A DNA stretch of 64,000 bases from assembly GCF_000012365.1 (NCBI RefSeq), contig NC_007651.1, positions 124,001-188,000 on the forward strand, read 5' to 3'. The notes beneath the pieces were generated by a model. The model worked only from the letters and a program-made list of their open reading frames with translations. It was not told where the DNA came from and made no database searches. Source of the stretch: Burkholderia thailandensis E264 (GTDB lineage: Bacteria; Pseudomonadota; Gammaproteobacteria; Burkholderiales; Burkholderiaceae). The position numbers and the translations under genes are program-made. Within the stretch, counting starts at the first letter, position 1; each line of letters starts with the position of its first letter. This document shows, piece by piece, positions 45,131 to 55,910 of this stretch.

Positions 45131-45475
45131 TTTCGCGCATCTGGCGCGGCCGCCGCGCGGTCGGCCGCCGCGCGTTTCCGCGTGCGCGAGGCGCTCGCGT
45201 GACGCCCTTCGCGTCTTCCACCTGATCCGCTCATTCGCGCGGAATTCGCCCGGAAGGCGTCTGGACTCGCCGGGAGCCGCCCGGCCCGGCATCGGTGTTT
45301 TCCGAATCCGCGCGCGGGCGCGATCACGGTATGATCGAATCGCGAATCGAGAATCGCCCGCCGCGACGAACGCGCCGCGCGCCTGCCTGTTGCGGCGCGG
45401 CGCCCGCACGGCGGCCTTGCCGCCCCTCTTTCCGAATCGCAGTCCGCCCGTGCGCCGCACGACAGGAGGCCGCCG
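45131..45475. other. Intergenic region queD to HpcH/HpaI aldolase gene
   Basis: This 345-base, very GC-rich stretch has no gene. A TATGAT box (45330-45335) inside the palindrome-like GATCACGGTATGATC is a possible -10 for the aldolase gene, but no matching -35 is present. CGACAGGAGGCCGCCG supplies the aldolase ribosome-binding site. Confidence 0.4.
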
Positions 45476-46261
45476 ATGAGCACGCTCACCAATTCCCTGA
45501 AGGCGCGTTTGCGCGACGGCGGCGAGCCGCTGCTCGGCCTGTGGTTGACGCTCGCGAGCGCGGCGGCGACCGAGGCGCTCGCGCACGCCGGCTTCGACTG
45601 GCTGTGCATCGACATGGAGCACGCGCCGAACGACAGCCGCGACGTCGCCTCGCAACTGCGCGCGCTCGCGGCCGCGCATTTGCCGAGCGAGCCCGTCGTG
45701 CGCGTGCCGGCGCGCGAGCCTTGGCTCGTCAAGCGGGCGCTCGACGCGGGCGCGCGCACGCTGATGTTCCCGGGCATCGAGACGGCCGACGAAGCCGCGC
45801 ATGCGGTAAGGCTCACCCGCTTTCAGGCGCCCGACGCGCCGGACGGGCTGCGCGGCGTCGCGGGGATCGTCCGCGCGGCCGCGTACGGGATGCGGCGCGA
45901 CTACGTGCACACGGCGAACGCGCAGATCGCGACGATCGTGCAGATCGAATCGGCGCGCGGCATCGACGAAGCCGAGCGGATCGCGGCGACGCCGGGTGTC
46001 GACTGCGTGTTTGTCGGGCCTGCCGATCTGTCGGCGAGCCTCGGGCATCTCGGCGATACGAAGCATCCGGACGTCGCGGCCGCGCTCGAGCGCGTGCTCG
46101 CGGCTGGGCGTCGCGCCGGCGTGCCGGTCGGCATCTTTGCCGCCGACACGGCCGGCGCGCGCCAGTCTATCGACGCGGGATTCCGCGTGGTCGCGTTGTC
46201 GGCGGACGTCGTGTGGCTGCTGCGCGCGACGCGACAGGCGTTGCAGGAGGTGCGAGGATGA
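45476..46261 (+). CDS. HpcH/HpaI-family aldolase
   Basis: This 261-residue TIM-barrel class II aldolase has GLWLTLASAAATEALAHAGF, WLCIDMEHAPND (metal-binding Glu), VPAREPWLVKRALDAGARTL, the metal Glu in IVQIESARGIDEAERIAA, and CVFVGPADLSASLG. The family cleaves 4-hydroxy-2-ketoacids such as 4-hydroxy-2-oxoheptanedioate or 5-keto-4-deoxyglucarate; the exact substrate is not evident. AGGAGG precedes the ATG. Its stop overlaps the start of the Sel1-repeat gene. Confidence 0.9.
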   Translation: MSTLTNSLKARLRDGGEPLLGLWLTLASAAATEALAHAGFDWLCIDMEHAPNDSRDVASQLRALAAAHLPSEPVVRVPAREPWLVKRALDAGARTLMFPGIETADEAAHAVRLTRFQAPDAPDGLRGVAGIVRAAAYGMRRDYVHTANAQIATIVQIESARGIDEAERIAATPGVDCVFVGPADLSASLGHLGDTKHPDVAAALERVLAAGRRAGVPVGIFAADTAGARQSIDAGFRVVALSADVVWLLRATRQALQEVRG

Positions 46262-47025
46262 ACGGGAAACGCCGCGGCGCGCCGTTCTCCGTGCGCGCGC
46301 GGCACGCGCTTCGCGGCGCGGCGGCGGGTGCGCTCGTCTCGGCGGCATTCGGGGCGGTGGCAGGCGGCGCGTTCGCGCAGGCGTCGGGCGCGCCGGGCCG
46401 GTCGAATCCGGGGCGCGAGACGGAGTCGGCGGTTGCCGACTACAACGCGGGCAGCCTGCGCGCGGCGCTCGTGCAGTTTCACGACGCGGCGGCGCGCGGC
46501 AACCGCCTCGCCGCGTTCGACTACGCGATGATGCTGATCAACGGCGAAGGCGTGACGGCGAACGTGCCGGAAGGGTTGCGCTGGCTGCGGCGCGCGGCGG
46601 ATGCGGGGATGTCGCAGGCGCAGTACGTGTACGGCCGGATGCTGGACGACGGCGAATTCGTCGCGCGCGATCCGGCGGTCGCGCACGTCTGGTTCCTGAA
46701 GGCCGCGCGGCAAGGGCATGTGCAGGCCGAGCTTGCGCTCGCGAACCAGTTTCTCGACGGGCGCGGCACGCCGCGCGACAACCGGCAGGCGTTCGCGTGG
46801 TACAAGCGCGCGGCCGATGCGGGCGAGCCGGTTTCGCAATACGTGACCGCGTCGTTCTACGAGCGCGGCGGCGACGGCGTCACCCGCAATCTCGACATCG
46901 CCCGTGCGTACTACGCGGCCGCCGCCGCGCAAGGCGACGACGCGGCGGCGCTCAAGTACCGCGAGCTGACGGCGGTGTCGAAGGCGGGGGCGGGCGGCGG
47001 GGCGGCGCCGAAGCCATCGAATTGA
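46258..47025 (+). CDS. Sel1-repeat (TPR-like) exported protein
   Basis: This 255-residue protein has a signal peptide (AAAGALVSAAFGAVAGGAFA, cut near QASG). About four Sel1-like repeats follow: ALVQFHDAAARGNRLAAFDY, GLRWLRRAADAGMSQAQYVY, AHVWFLKAARQGHVQAELAL and AFAWYKRAADAGEPVSQYVT. These helical-pair repeats mediate protein-protein contacts, probably in the periplasm. The ATG overlaps the aldolase stop (ATGA). The C-terminus is Gly/Ala-rich and disordered. Function unknown. Confidence 0.88.
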   Translation: MNGKRRGAPFSVRARHALRGAAAGALVSAAFGAVAGGAFAQASGAPGRSNPGRETESAVADYNAGSLRAALVQFHDAAARGNRLAAFDYAMMLINGEGVTANVPEGLRWLRRAADAGMSQAQYVYGRMLDDGEFVARDPAVAHVWFLKAARQGHVQAELALANQFLDGRGTPRDNRQAFAWYKRAADAGEPVSQYVTASFYERGGDGVTRNLDIARAYYAAAAAQGDDAAALKYRELTAVSKAGAGGGAAPKPSN

Positions 47026-47113
47026 CGAGCGGGCAGCTCGCCCGGGCAAGATCGCGATCTTGGGGCAGGCGGCGCGTCGATCCGGCGAACGGCGGCCAGC
47101 CCCTCCGATACTC

Positions 47114-47138
47114 AAAAAAAGCGGCGCATCGCGCCGCT
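47114..47138 (-). terminator. Intrinsic terminator of the mre-mrdA-rodA operon
   Basis: AGCGGCGC (47120-47127) and GCGCCGCT (47131-47138) form a perfect 8-bp stem with a 3-base loop. On the minus strand it is followed by seven T residues, directly after the rodA stop. Confidence 0.92.
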
Positions 47139-47142
47139 TCGA

Positions 47143-48291
47143 TCAACTCTTCATCAGCCGCTTCTGCCGCCCGACGCTCATGATGAGCCCGACGGCGATG
47201 CCGAGCGTCGTGAGCGCCGTGCCGCCATAGCTCATGAACGGCAGCGGCACGCCGACAACGGGCAGCACGCCGCTCACCATCCCGATGTTGACGAACGCGT
47301 AGACGAAGAACGCGAGCGTGAGCGAGCCCGCGAGCAGCCGCCCGAACAGCGTCGCGCCCTGCGCGGCGATGTAGAGCCCGCGCGCGATCAGCGCCATGTA
47401 CAGCGTCAGCAGCACGAGCCCGCCGACGAGCCCGAACTCCTCGGAGAACACCGCGAAGATGAAGTCGGTGTGCTTTTCCGGAATGAATTCGAGGTGCGCC
47501 TGCGTGCCCTTCAGATACCCCTTGCCGAGCGGGCCGCCGGAGCCGATCGCGATCACCGCCTGGATCGTGTGAAAGCCCTTGCCGAGCGGATCGGACGTCG
47601 GATCGAGCAGCGTGCAGACGCGGTGCTTCTGATAATCGTGCATCAGCGGCCAGACGACGTCGGGCTGGCAGATGCGTTCCTCGAACACGGCGATCGAGCC
47701 GACCGCGAGCACGCCGGCGATGAGCACGGGCACGATCAGCTTGTAAGACAGCCCCGCGAGATAGATCACGAAGAGACCCGCCGCGAACACGAGGACGGCG
47801 GTGCCGAGGTCCGGCTGCTTCGCGATCAGTCCGACGGGCACCATCAGGATTCCGAACGCGACGACGAAGTCGTACCAGCGCAGGCTGCTTTCGCGCCGCT
47901 GGTAATACCACGCGAGCATCAGCGGCGTCGCGATCTTGAGGATCTCGGACGGCTGGATCACGACGCCGACGTTCAGCCAGCGCTTCGCGCCCTTCTTCGT
48001 CATCCCGAATAGCGCGACCGCGACGAGCAGCGCGACGCCGAACGAATAGAGCGGCACGGCGAAGCGCATCAGCGTCTGCGGCGGGATGTTCGCGATCACC
48101 CACATCAGCACGAACGTCAGCATGATGTTGCGCAACTGGTCCTCGACGCGGCCGGGCATGTCGATGCTCGCGCTGTAAAGCGTGACGATGCCGACGCACA
48201 GCAGCAGGAACACGATGAGCGCGAGCGGCCGGTCGAAGCCCGCGAACATCTGCTTGATCTTGTCGAGCGAGGCGCGCTTGTCGAATTGCAT
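47143..48291 (-). CDS. rodA: Rod-shape peptidoglycan polymerase RodA
   Basis: This 382-residue SEDS-family protein has about ten membrane segments. It has LKIATPLMLAWYYQRRESSL, VGLIAKQPDLGTAVLVFAAG (conserved Lys-Gln-Pro-Asp-Leu-Gly-Thr), FIPEKHTDFIFAVFSEEFGL with the essential SEDS residues, and PLPFMSYGGTALTTLGIAVG. It polymerises glycan strands with PBP2. It is the last gene of mreB-mreC-mreD-mrdA-rodA and lies 11 bases after mrdA. Confidence 0.96.
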   Translation of the reverse strand: MQFDKRASLDKIKQMFAGFDRPLALIVFLLLCVGIVTLYSASIDMPGRVEDQLRNIMLTFVLMWVIANIPPQTLMRFAVPLYSFGVALLVAVALFGMTKKGAKRWLNVGVVIQPSEILKIATPLMLAWYYQRRESSLRWYDFVVAFGILMVPVGLIAKQPDLGTAVLVFAAGLFVIYLAGLSYKLIVPVLIAGVLAVGSIAVFEERICQPDVVWPLMHDYQKHRVCTLLDPTSDPLGKGFHTIQAVIAIGSGGPLGKGYLKGTQAHLEFIPEKHTDFIFAVFSEEFGLVGGLVLLTLYMALIARGLYIAAQGATLFGRLLAGSLTLAFFVYAFVNIGMVSGVLPVVGVPLPFMSYGGTALTTLGIAVGLIMSVGRQKRLMKS

Positions 48292-48302
48292 GCCTGTCTC
48301 CG

Positions 48303-50711
48303 TTACTCGTCGATGCCGCCCGCCGCCGGCTTGGCGGCGGAGACGGCAGGGTTGTCGTCCTGCGGGGACTTTTTCCGGTCTCCCGACGGGGACTTCCGCT
48401 GGTCGTCGAGCGGGGCCGCGGCCGTGATCGCCGCGCCGCTCGCCGGCGTGCGCCGCGGCTTGCGCGACGGCAGGCGGCGCAGCGCAGGCGGCGCGCTCGC
48501 GGCGGCGCCCGCCGTCGGCGTGGCGCTCGACCCGTTGGCCGCGCCGCCCGTCACGCTCGCCGAGACGCCGGCGGCGCCGCCGGTCGCGGCGTCGCCGCCC
48601 GGCGAGCCGGCGCCCGCGCTTGCTTGCCCCGTCTCCGTTCCGCTCGCGCCCGATGCGCCGGCCGCGCCGCTCGCCGGCGTGGGCGGCGTCGGCTGCGGCA
48701 GCGCCTTGAACCCGGCCGCAACGCCGACGGGCTTCGTCGCATCGCCGATCACGGGCGCGTTGATCGGCTCCGTCGCCGACGCGGCCGCCGCGACGGCTGC
48801 CGCCTCCGTCGCCGGATTCTTGCGGTCGAGCAGGTAGAAATCGAGCACGCGCCGCGCGATCGGGCCCGCCGATTGCGCGCCCCAGCCGCCGTTCTCGACG
48901 ATCAGCGCGAGCGCGATCTGCGGATGGTCGACAGGCGCGTACGCGATGAAGAGCGCGTGATCGCGCAGATGCTCGGCAAGCAGGTGGCCGCGGTAGTTGC
49001 CGCCCTGCAGCGAGAACACCTGCGCGGTGCCGGTCTTGCCCGCCGCGAGGTACGGCGCGCCGCGGAACACCTTGAACGCGGTGCCCGACGGGTTCTCGAC
49101 GACGTTCTCCATTCCGCGCTTCACGACGTCGAGGTCGCTCTGCTTGAGCGGGATCACGCCGCTTTCCTTCGGCACCGTCAGGTGCCGCTCGCGCGAAATC
49201 GGGTTCTCGACCTCCTTCACCAGGTGCGGCTTCATCACCACGCCATCGTTCGCGAGCGTCGCCGTGGCGTGCGCGAGCTGCAGGATCGTGAACGAGTTGT
49301 AGCCCTGGCCGATCCCGAGGCTGATCGTTTCACCGTCGAACCATTTCTGCTGCGCGGCCTTCTTGAACGTCTTCTTCTTCCATTCGGGCGACGGCAGGAC
49401 CCCGCGCGCCTCGCCCTGGATGTCGATGCCCGTGAGCTGGCCGAAGCCGAACGGCTTCATGAAGTTCGCGATCGCGGTCACGCCGAGGTCGCGCGCGAGC
49501 ATGTAGAAGTACGTATCGTTCGACACCATGATCGCCTTGTTCATGTCGACCCAGCCCTGGCCCGAGCGCACGTCGTTGCGGAACGTGTGGCCGCCGAACG
49601 TGAAGTAGCCGGGGTCCTGGAAGCCCCAGCCGGGCGTGCGCTTGCCGAGCGTGAGGCCCGCGAGCGCCATGAACGGCTTGTACGTCGAGCCGGGCGGATA
49701 GGTGCCGTGCAGCGGCCGGTTCAGGAGCGGCTTGTCGGGCGAGTTGTTCAACTCGTCCCAGGTCTGCTGGTCGATGCCGTCGACGAACGAATTCGGATCG
49801 AAGCTCGGCGACGACACGAACGCGAGCACGTCGCCCGTTTTCGGCTCGATCGCGACGAGCGCGCCGCGCTTGCCGGCGAACGCCTGCTCGGCGACCTGCT
49901 GCAGCCCGATGTCGAGCGACAGCACGAGGTTGCTGCCGGGCGTCGCCTGCGTGCGCGACAGCGTGCGCACGGGCCGCCCGCCCGCCGTCACCTCGACTTC
50001 CTCGAAGCCCGTGATTCCGTGCAGCTCGGTCTCGTAGCTCTGTTCGACGCCGACCTTGCCGATGTAGTCGGTGCCCTTGTAGTTGTTCGCGTCGCGGCGC
50101 GGATCGTAGCTTTCCGGATCGCTGTCGTTGTCGTCGCTCATCGCGTCGATCCTGTCCTGGTCGCGCTTCGAGATCCGGCCGATGTAGCCGATCACGTGCG
50201 CGGCCGTCGGGCCGAGCGGATATTGGCGGAACAGGCGCGCGCGCACGTCGACGCCCGGGAAGCGCCAGCGCTGCGCGGTGAAGCGCGCGACTTCGCCGTC
50301 GGTGAGGCGCGTGCGGATCGGCAGGCTCTCGAAGTTCTTCGAGTCCTCCTGCAGCTTCTTGAAGCGGCGGCGGTCGCGCGCGTCGATCTGCACGATCTCG
50401 GAGAGCGCGTTGATCGTGCTTTCGAGCGTGTCGGTCAGCTTCGACGGCGTGATCTCGAGCGTGTACGCGGAGTAGTTCTTCGCGAGGACGACGCCGTTGC
50501 GATCGGTGATGATCCCGCGGTTCGGGACGATCGGCGCGACCGAGATCCGGTTCTCCTCGGCCTGCAGCGCGTACTTGCCGTGCTGCCAGACCTGAAGGTA
50601 GAAGAACCGCGTGGCGAGCAGGCCGAAGCAGACGAACACGAACACGCCCGCCGCCGCGACGCGCAGGCGGAACTTCGACAGCTGCTGTTGTGTGTCCTTG
50701 AATTCGGTCAT
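48303..50711 (-). CDS. mrdA: Penicillin-binding protein 2 (transpeptidase)
   Basis: This 802-residue class B PBP has an N-terminal membrane anchor (VAAAGVFVFVCFGLLATRFF), a pedestal domain and a transpeptidase domain. The transpeptidase carries the catalytic serine in GTYPPGSTYKPFMALAGL (STxK), SND in KAIMVSNDTYFYMLA, and KTGTAQV. PBP2 cross-links lateral-wall peptidoglycan with RodA and MreC. Beyond the domain end near residue 630 there is an unusual tail of about 170 residues rich in Ala, Gly, Pro and Ser, ending in a charged DDQRKSPSGDRKKSPQDD segment. Normal PBP2 is about 630 residues long. Confidence 0.95.
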   Translation of the reverse strand: MTEFKDTQQQLSKFRLRVAAAGVFVFVCFGLLATRFFYLQVWQHGKYALQAEENRISVAPIVPNRGIITDRNGVVLAKNYSAYTLEITPSKLTDTLESTINALSEIVQIDARDRRRFKKLQEDSKNFESLPIRTRLTDGEVARFTAQRWRFPGVDVRARLFRQYPLGPTAAHVIGYIGRISKRDQDRIDAMSDDNDSDPESYDPRRDANNYKGTDYIGKVGVEQSYETELHGITGFEEVEVTAGGRPVRTLSRTQATPGSNLVLSLDIGLQQVAEQAFAGKRGALVAIEPKTGDVLAFVSSPSFDPNSFVDGIDQQTWDELNNSPDKPLLNRPLHGTYPPGSTYKPFMALAGLTLGKRTPGWGFQDPGYFTFGGHTFRNDVRSGQGWVDMNKAIMVSNDTYFYMLARDLGVTAIANFMKPFGFGQLTGIDIQGEARGVLPSPEWKKKTFKKAAQQKWFDGETISLGIGQGYNSFTILQLAHATATLANDGVVMKPHLVKEVENPISRERHLTVPKESGVIPLKQSDLDVVKRGMENVVENPSGTAFKVFRGAPYLAAGKTGTAQVFSLQGGNYRGHLLAEHLRDHALFIAYAPVDHPQIALALIVENGGWGAQSAGPIARRVLDFYLLDRKNPATEAAAVAAAASATEPINAPVIGDATKPVGVAAGFKALPQPTPPTPASGAAGASGASGTETGQASAGAGSPGGDAATGGAAGVSASVTGGAANGSSATPTAGAAASAPPALRRLPSRKPRRTPASGAAITAAAPLDDQRKSPSGDRKKSPQDDNPAVSAAKPAAGGIDE

Positions 50712-50874
50712 GCGATTACGGATGAAGGGGCGCGCTTTTGCCGCCGCGACGGCATGCAGGACCGCGCCGGCGCGGTGCGCCGGCCGCCGTGCGGTTGCCG
50801 CGACTCGCCGGCGGCGAGCGGACGGTCGGTCGATCGGCGGGCGTTCAACGGGAGACTCCTGGCGGCGCGGCGCG

Positions 50875-51387
50875 TCAGATCGGCCGCGTGTCGTCCGGGT
50901 CGACCGGACGGCGCTGCGGCATCAGCAGCAGATGACTCGCGACCGGCCACAGCGCCGCCTCCACGAAGCCATCGACGAGATAGCTCCAGCCGGGGAACGC
51001 GGCGCCCATCAGCAGCCGGATCACGAACGGCACGAGTTGCGCGAGCACGAGAAGCGGCGCGACGTAGAAGATCTGCACGCCAAGCGGCAGCCACAGCACG
51101 CGCCGGTGGATCGTGATCGCGCCGTACGACAGCAGCGTGTACGCGAGCGCGTGCTCGCCGAGGAGGCTCGCGTCGTGGACGTCCATCAGGATGCCGAGCG
51201 CGAACGCGACGCCCATGCCGACCTTGCGCGGCTGATGGATGTTCCAGAACAGCAGGACGAGCGCGACGAAATCGGGCACGCCGGGAATCCGGCCCCACGG
51301 CATCAGGTTCAGCAGGAACGCGGCCGCGAGGCTGAAGACGATGAAGTACGGATTGACGGGCTGCAGGATGTACTGAGGGCGGCTCAT
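50875..51387 (-). CDS. mreD: Rod shape-determining protein MreD
   Basis: This 170-residue, strongly hydrophobic protein has about five membrane segments (such as FIVFSLAAAFLLNLMPWGRI and FVALVLLFWNIHQPRKVGMG). It has the family motif GILMDVHDASLLGEHALAYT. It is an inner-membrane component of the elongasome. Its ATG overlaps the mreC stop (ATGA). A 163-base gap separates it from mrdA, without an obvious terminator. Confidence 0.93.
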   Translation of the reverse strand: MSRPQYILQPVNPYFIVFSLAAAFLLNLMPWGRIPGVPDFVALVLLFWNIHQPRKVGMGVAFALGILMDVHDASLLGEHALAYTLLSYGAITIHRRVLWLPLGVQIFYVAPLLVLAQLVPFVIRLLMGAAFPGWSYLVDGFVEAALWPVASHLLLMPQRRPVDPDDTRPI

Positions 51388-52463
51388 CGCGGCGCTCCTT
51401 GCGACGGCGCGGCCGCGGGCTTGAGCAAAGCGGCGGGTTGCGCCGCTGCGGCCGGCCGGTTCTGCGCGGGCGCGGGTGGCGGGGCGGCCGGCTTCGCGCC
51501 TTTGTCCGCGCCCTTCGCCGCGCCTTTATCGGCGGCCTTCGCGTTCTTGTCCGCGCCCTTCGCCGCCTTTTTGCCCTTCGCCGTCTTCGCATCGCTCGCG
51601 GCGTCGTCGGTGGCGGGCCGCGGCGGGATGTCGGTGCGGTAGTGCAGCACGAGCATCTCGCGCGCGCCGCGCACCGCCGCAATCGGCGCGCAAATGACGT
51701 GCGCGAACGCCGTATCGGCGAGCTTGTCGACGCGCACGACCTTCGCGACCGGCAGCCCCGGCGGATAGACGCCGTCGAGGCCGCTCGTCACGAGTTCGTC
51801 GCCCGCGAGCAGATCGGCGCTCGTCGGCACGAAGCGCAGATCGAGCGCATCGCCCTTCGGCGTGCCGTAGATCACGCTGCGCAGCCCGGTGCGCAGCACC
51901 TGCACCGGAATCGCGAGGTCGCGGTCGGTGACGAGCGTGACTTCCGACTGCAGCGGAAACACGCGGGTGACCTGGCCGATCACGCCGTCCTCGCTGACGA
52001 CGGGCGCGCCGTTCTGGATGCCCGCTTGCGAGCCGTGGCCGATGATGATCTTCTGCGAGAACGGATCGCCCGTGTCGTACTGGATCTCGACGGGCGTCGC
52101 CTGCGTGGCGATCTGCTGGCGCAGCTCGAGCACCGCGCGCAGGTGCGCGTTGTCGGCGGCGAGCTGGCCCGCCTGGTTCGCCTGCAGCGACAGCTTCAGG
52201 TTGCGGTCGCGCAATTGCTGGTTTTCGTGGCGCAGCGCCGTGCTCGACGTCGCGAGCTCGGCCGCGCCGACGATCAGGTCGCGCGGCACGAGCGCCGCGC
52301 GCTGCAGCGGATAGAGCACGGTGCCGAGCACGCCGCGGGCGATTTCGAGCGTGTTGAAGCGCGCGTCCGAGACGAGGAGCGCGATCGCCAGGACGACGAA
52401 GAAGATCAGCCGCGCGAGCGCGGACGGACCTTGCTTGAAGAGAGGCGGCGGACTGTATTCCAT
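51384..52463 (-). CDS. mreC: Rod shape-determining protein MreC
   Basis: This 359-residue protein has an N-terminal membrane segment (LARLIFFVVLAIALLVSDAR), a coiled coil (about residues 68-112, HENQQLRDRNLKLSLQANQA) and the MreC beta-domain with GQVTRVFPLQSEVTLVTDRD and DELVTSGLDGVYPPGLPVAK. The C-terminal 80 residues are a low-complexity Lys/Ala/Asp and Pro tail with KGADK-like repeats. MreC scaffolds PBP2-RodA in the periplasm. Overlaps mreD; 120 bases after mreB. Confidence 0.95.
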   Translation of the reverse strand: MEYSPPPLFKQGPSALARLIFFVVLAIALLVSDARFNTLEIARGVLGTVLYPLQRAALVPRDLIVGAAELATSSTALRHENQQLRDRNLKLSLQANQAGQLAADNAHLRAVLELRQQIATQATPVEIQYDTGDPFSQKIIIGHGSQAGIQNGAPVVSEDGVIGQVTRVFPLQSEVTLVTDRDLAIPVQVLRTGLRSVIYGTPKGDALDLRFVPTSADLLAGDELVTSGLDGVYPPGLPVAKVVRVDKLADTAFAHVICAPIAAVRGAREMLVLHYRTDIPPRPATDDAASDAKTAKGKKAAKGADKNAKAADKGAAKGADKGAKPAAPPPAPAQNRPAAAAQPAALLKPAAAPSQGAPR

Positions 52464-52582
52464 GGTCGGCGCCGGGCGCGTGATCGATTTAGATGTTGCT
52501 CAGACGCACGAACGGCGCGGCGGTTCGTTCTAAACGAGCGAGCCTGCCACGCCGCGCGAGCGACATACGGATGCCTAGACGA

Positions 52583-53626
<1,044 letters not shown>

Positions 53627-53991
53627 TCAGAATCCTGTTTCGCTCTGGGGCCGGCCCCATGCGGACATGGCGCGAAGGGCGGCAGCGGAAAAAATAACAG
53701 CCTCGGATCGGGCGGGAGCGGCCGCTCGAAAAACGCGAAGCTGCGAGTGAAATCTTCCGGGACCGGCGCGAAGCCCGCGCGGCTTCGTCAAAGCGGCGGC
53801 GGCGCGGCAAAGGCAGTCCGGGTCTGGGTCGAACGCGTAATGATACCTTATAATTTCGCTGTATTTGAATCGAAACGGGCGGTATTTTCGCCGCTTCGCC
53901 CCCGATTTTTGAGGGTTCGATCGGACCCTCCAACCCCCTGACGCAACGCAAGTTTCACGCTGCGCCAAGCCCTTGTTTTTCCGGTGACCGC
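53627..53991. promoter_or_regulatory. Divergent promoter region between mreB and gatC
   Basis: This 365-base gap must contain promoters for both operons. An AT-rich island near 53835-53870 has TATAAT (53849-53854) on the + strand without a good -35. On the minus strand there is a TTCAAA / TATCAT pair with 18-base spacing, oriented to mreB. The sequence flanking the island is GC-rich. No gene is seen. Confidence 0.4.
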
Positions 53992-54291
53992 ATGGCTTTG
54001 ACCCTGACCGATGTGAAACGCATCGCGCACCTTGCGCGGCTCGAAATGGCCGATGCCGACGCCGAGCGCACGCTGACCCAGCTCAACGAGTTCTTCGGCC
54101 TCGTCGAGCAGATGCAGGCCGTCGACACGACGGGCATCGCGCCGCTCGCGCACCCGATCGAGCAGATCCTCGAAGTCGCGCAGCGGCTGCGCGACGACGT
54201 CGTCACGGAGCACGTGAACCGCGACGACAATCAGCGCCCGGCCCCGGCCGTCCAGGACGGCCTGTACCTCGTGCCGAAGGTGATCGAGTAA
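53992..54291 (+). CDS. gatC: Asp-tRNA(Asn)/Glu-tRNA(Gln) amidotransferase subunit C
   Basis: This 99-residue protein has the full GatC pattern: [50 protein letters not shown] and the C-terminal [20 protein letters not shown]. It wraps around GatA and stabilises the GatCAB complex, which amidates mischarged Glu-tRNAGln or Asp-tRNAAsn. First gene of gatC-gatA-gatB; divergent from mreB. Confidence 0.96.
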   Translation: MALTLTDVKRIAHLARLEMADADAERTLTQLNEFFGLVEQMQAVDTTGIAPLAHPIEQILEVAQRLRDDVVTEHVNRDDNQRPAPAVQDGLYLVPKVIE

Positions 54292-54417
54292 GCATTCGAC
54301 TCGGGCCGCCGACGGCCGCAGCCGCGCTGCCGTCGGCTCCGCCCGCCCGATTCGCCAGCTTGTTCGCCCGGGCGTGCGCTTTTCGCCGCGCGCCGAAGAA
54401 TCCAGGAAACCCACGCA

Positions 54418-55908
54418 ATGCACGCAAAAAGCCTGACCGAACTGCGCGCCGCGCTCGACGCCAAGGAATGCTCGGCCGTCGAGCTGGCGCAGCACTATCT
54501 GAAACGGATCGACGCCGCGCGCGATCTGAACGCGTTCGTCCACGTCGACGCCGAGCTGACGCTCGCGCAGGCGAAGGCCGCCGACGCCGCGCTCGCCAAG
54601 GGCGAGGCGGGCCCGCTCGCCGGCCTGCCGATCGCGCACAAGGACGTGTTCGTCACGCGCGGCTGGCGCTCCACCGCCGGCTCGAAGATGCTCGCGAACT
54701 ACGCGAGCCCGTTCGACGCGACCGTCGTCGCCCGCCTGTCGGCGGCCGGCATGGTCACGCTCGGCAAGACCAACATGGACGAGTTCGCGATGGGCTCGTC
54801 GAACGAGAACTCCGCGTTCGGCCCGGTGAAGAACCCGTGGGACACGAACGCGGTGCCGGGCGGCAGCTCGGGCGGCAGCTCCGCGGCCGTCGCCGCGCGC
54901 CTCGCGCCCGCCGCGACGGGCACCGACACGGGCGGCTCGATCCGCCAGCCGGCGTCGTTCGCCGGCGTGACGGGCATCAAGCCGACCTACGGGCGCGTGT
55001 CGCGCTACGGGATGATCGCGTTCGCGTCGTCGCTCGACCAGGGCGGCCCGATGGCGCGGAGCGCGGCCGACTGCGCGCTCCTGCTGAACGCGATGGCGGG
55101 CTTCGACGAGCGCGATTCGACGAGCCTCGAGCGCGCCGACGAAGACTACACGCGCCACCTCGGCAAGACCTGGGCGGCCGGCGGCGACGCGGGCAAGCCG
55201 CTCGCCGGCCTGCGCATCGGCCTGCCGGCCGAGTATTTCGGCGCGGGCCTCGCCGACGACGTGCGCGCGGCGATCGACGCGGCGCTCAAGACCTATGAGA
55301 CGCTCGGCGCGACGCTCGTGCCGGTGTCGCTGCCGAAGACCGAGCTGTCGATCCCCGTCTACTACGTGATCGCGCCCGCCGAGGCGTCGTCGAACCTGTC
55401 GCGCTTCGACGGCGTGCGCTACGGTCACCGCGCGGCCGAATACCGCGATCTGCTCGACATGTACAAGAAGTCGCGCGCCGAGGGCTTCGGGCCCGAAGTG
55501 AAGCGCCGGATTCTGGTCGGCACGTACGTGCTGTCGCACGGCTACTACGACGCGTACTACCTGCAGGCGCAGAAGATCCGCCGCATCATCGCGCAGGATT
55601 TCCAGGAAGCGTTCAAATCCTGCGACGTGATCATGGGCCCGGCATCGCCCACCGTCGCGTGGGACATCGGCGCGAAGGGCGACGATCCCGTCCAGATGTA
55701 TCTCGCGGACATCTACACGCTGTCGGTGAGCCTCGCGGGCCTGCCCGGCATGAGCGTGCCGTGCGGCTTCGGCGCGGGCGCGAACGCGAAGCGCCCGGTC
55801 GGCCTGCAGATCATCGGCAACTATTTCGACGAAGCCCGGATGCTGCAGGTCGCCGACGCGTTCCAGCGCGCGACCGACTGGCACGTACAAGAACCGGCAG
55901 GAGTGTGA
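54418..55908 (+). CDS. gatA: Asp-tRNA(Asn)/Glu-tRNA(Gln) amidotransferase subunit A
   Basis: This 496-residue amidase-signature enzyme carries the Ser-cisSer-Lys triad: Lys in [14 protein letters not shown], and the serines in [19 protein letters not shown] and [15 protein letters not shown]. It also has [19 protein letters not shown]. It releases ammonia from glutamine for transfer by GatB. It lies 126 bases after gatC and two bases before gatB. Confidence 0.97.
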   Translation: MHAKSLTELRAALDAKECSAVELAQHYLKRIDAARDLNAFVHVDAELTLAQAKAADAALAKGEAGPLAGLPIAHKDVFVTRGWRSTAGSKMLANYASPFDATVVARLSAAGMVTLGKTNMDEFAMGSSNENSAFGPVKNPWDTNAVPGGSSGGSSAAVAARLAPAATGTDTGGSIRQPASFAGVTGIKPTYGRVSRYGMIAFASSLDQGGPMARSAADCALLLNAMAGFDERDSTSLERADEDYTRHLGKTWAAGGDAGKPLAGLRIGLPAEYFGAGLADDVRAAIDAALKTYETLGATLVPVSLPKTELSIPVYYVIAPAEASSNLSRFDGVRYGHRAAEYRDLLDMYKKSRAEGFGPEVKRRILVGTYVLSHGYYDAYYLQAQKIRRIIAQDFQEAFKSCDVIMGPASPTVAWDIGAKGDDPVQMYLADIYTLSVSLAGLPGMSVPCGFGAGANAKRPVGLQIIGNYFDEARMLQVADAFQRATDWHVQEPAGV

Positions 55909-55910
55909 GC

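Noticed and set aside
48624..51116. 830-codon + strand frame opposite mrdA
   Set aside because: Shadow of the PBP2 gene; Arg/Val/Leu-rich with no motif, and STxK, SxN and KTG are on the other strand.
53848..55890. Long minus-strand frame opposite gatC and gatA
   Set aside because: Runs across two real genes and the intergenic region; composition artefact.
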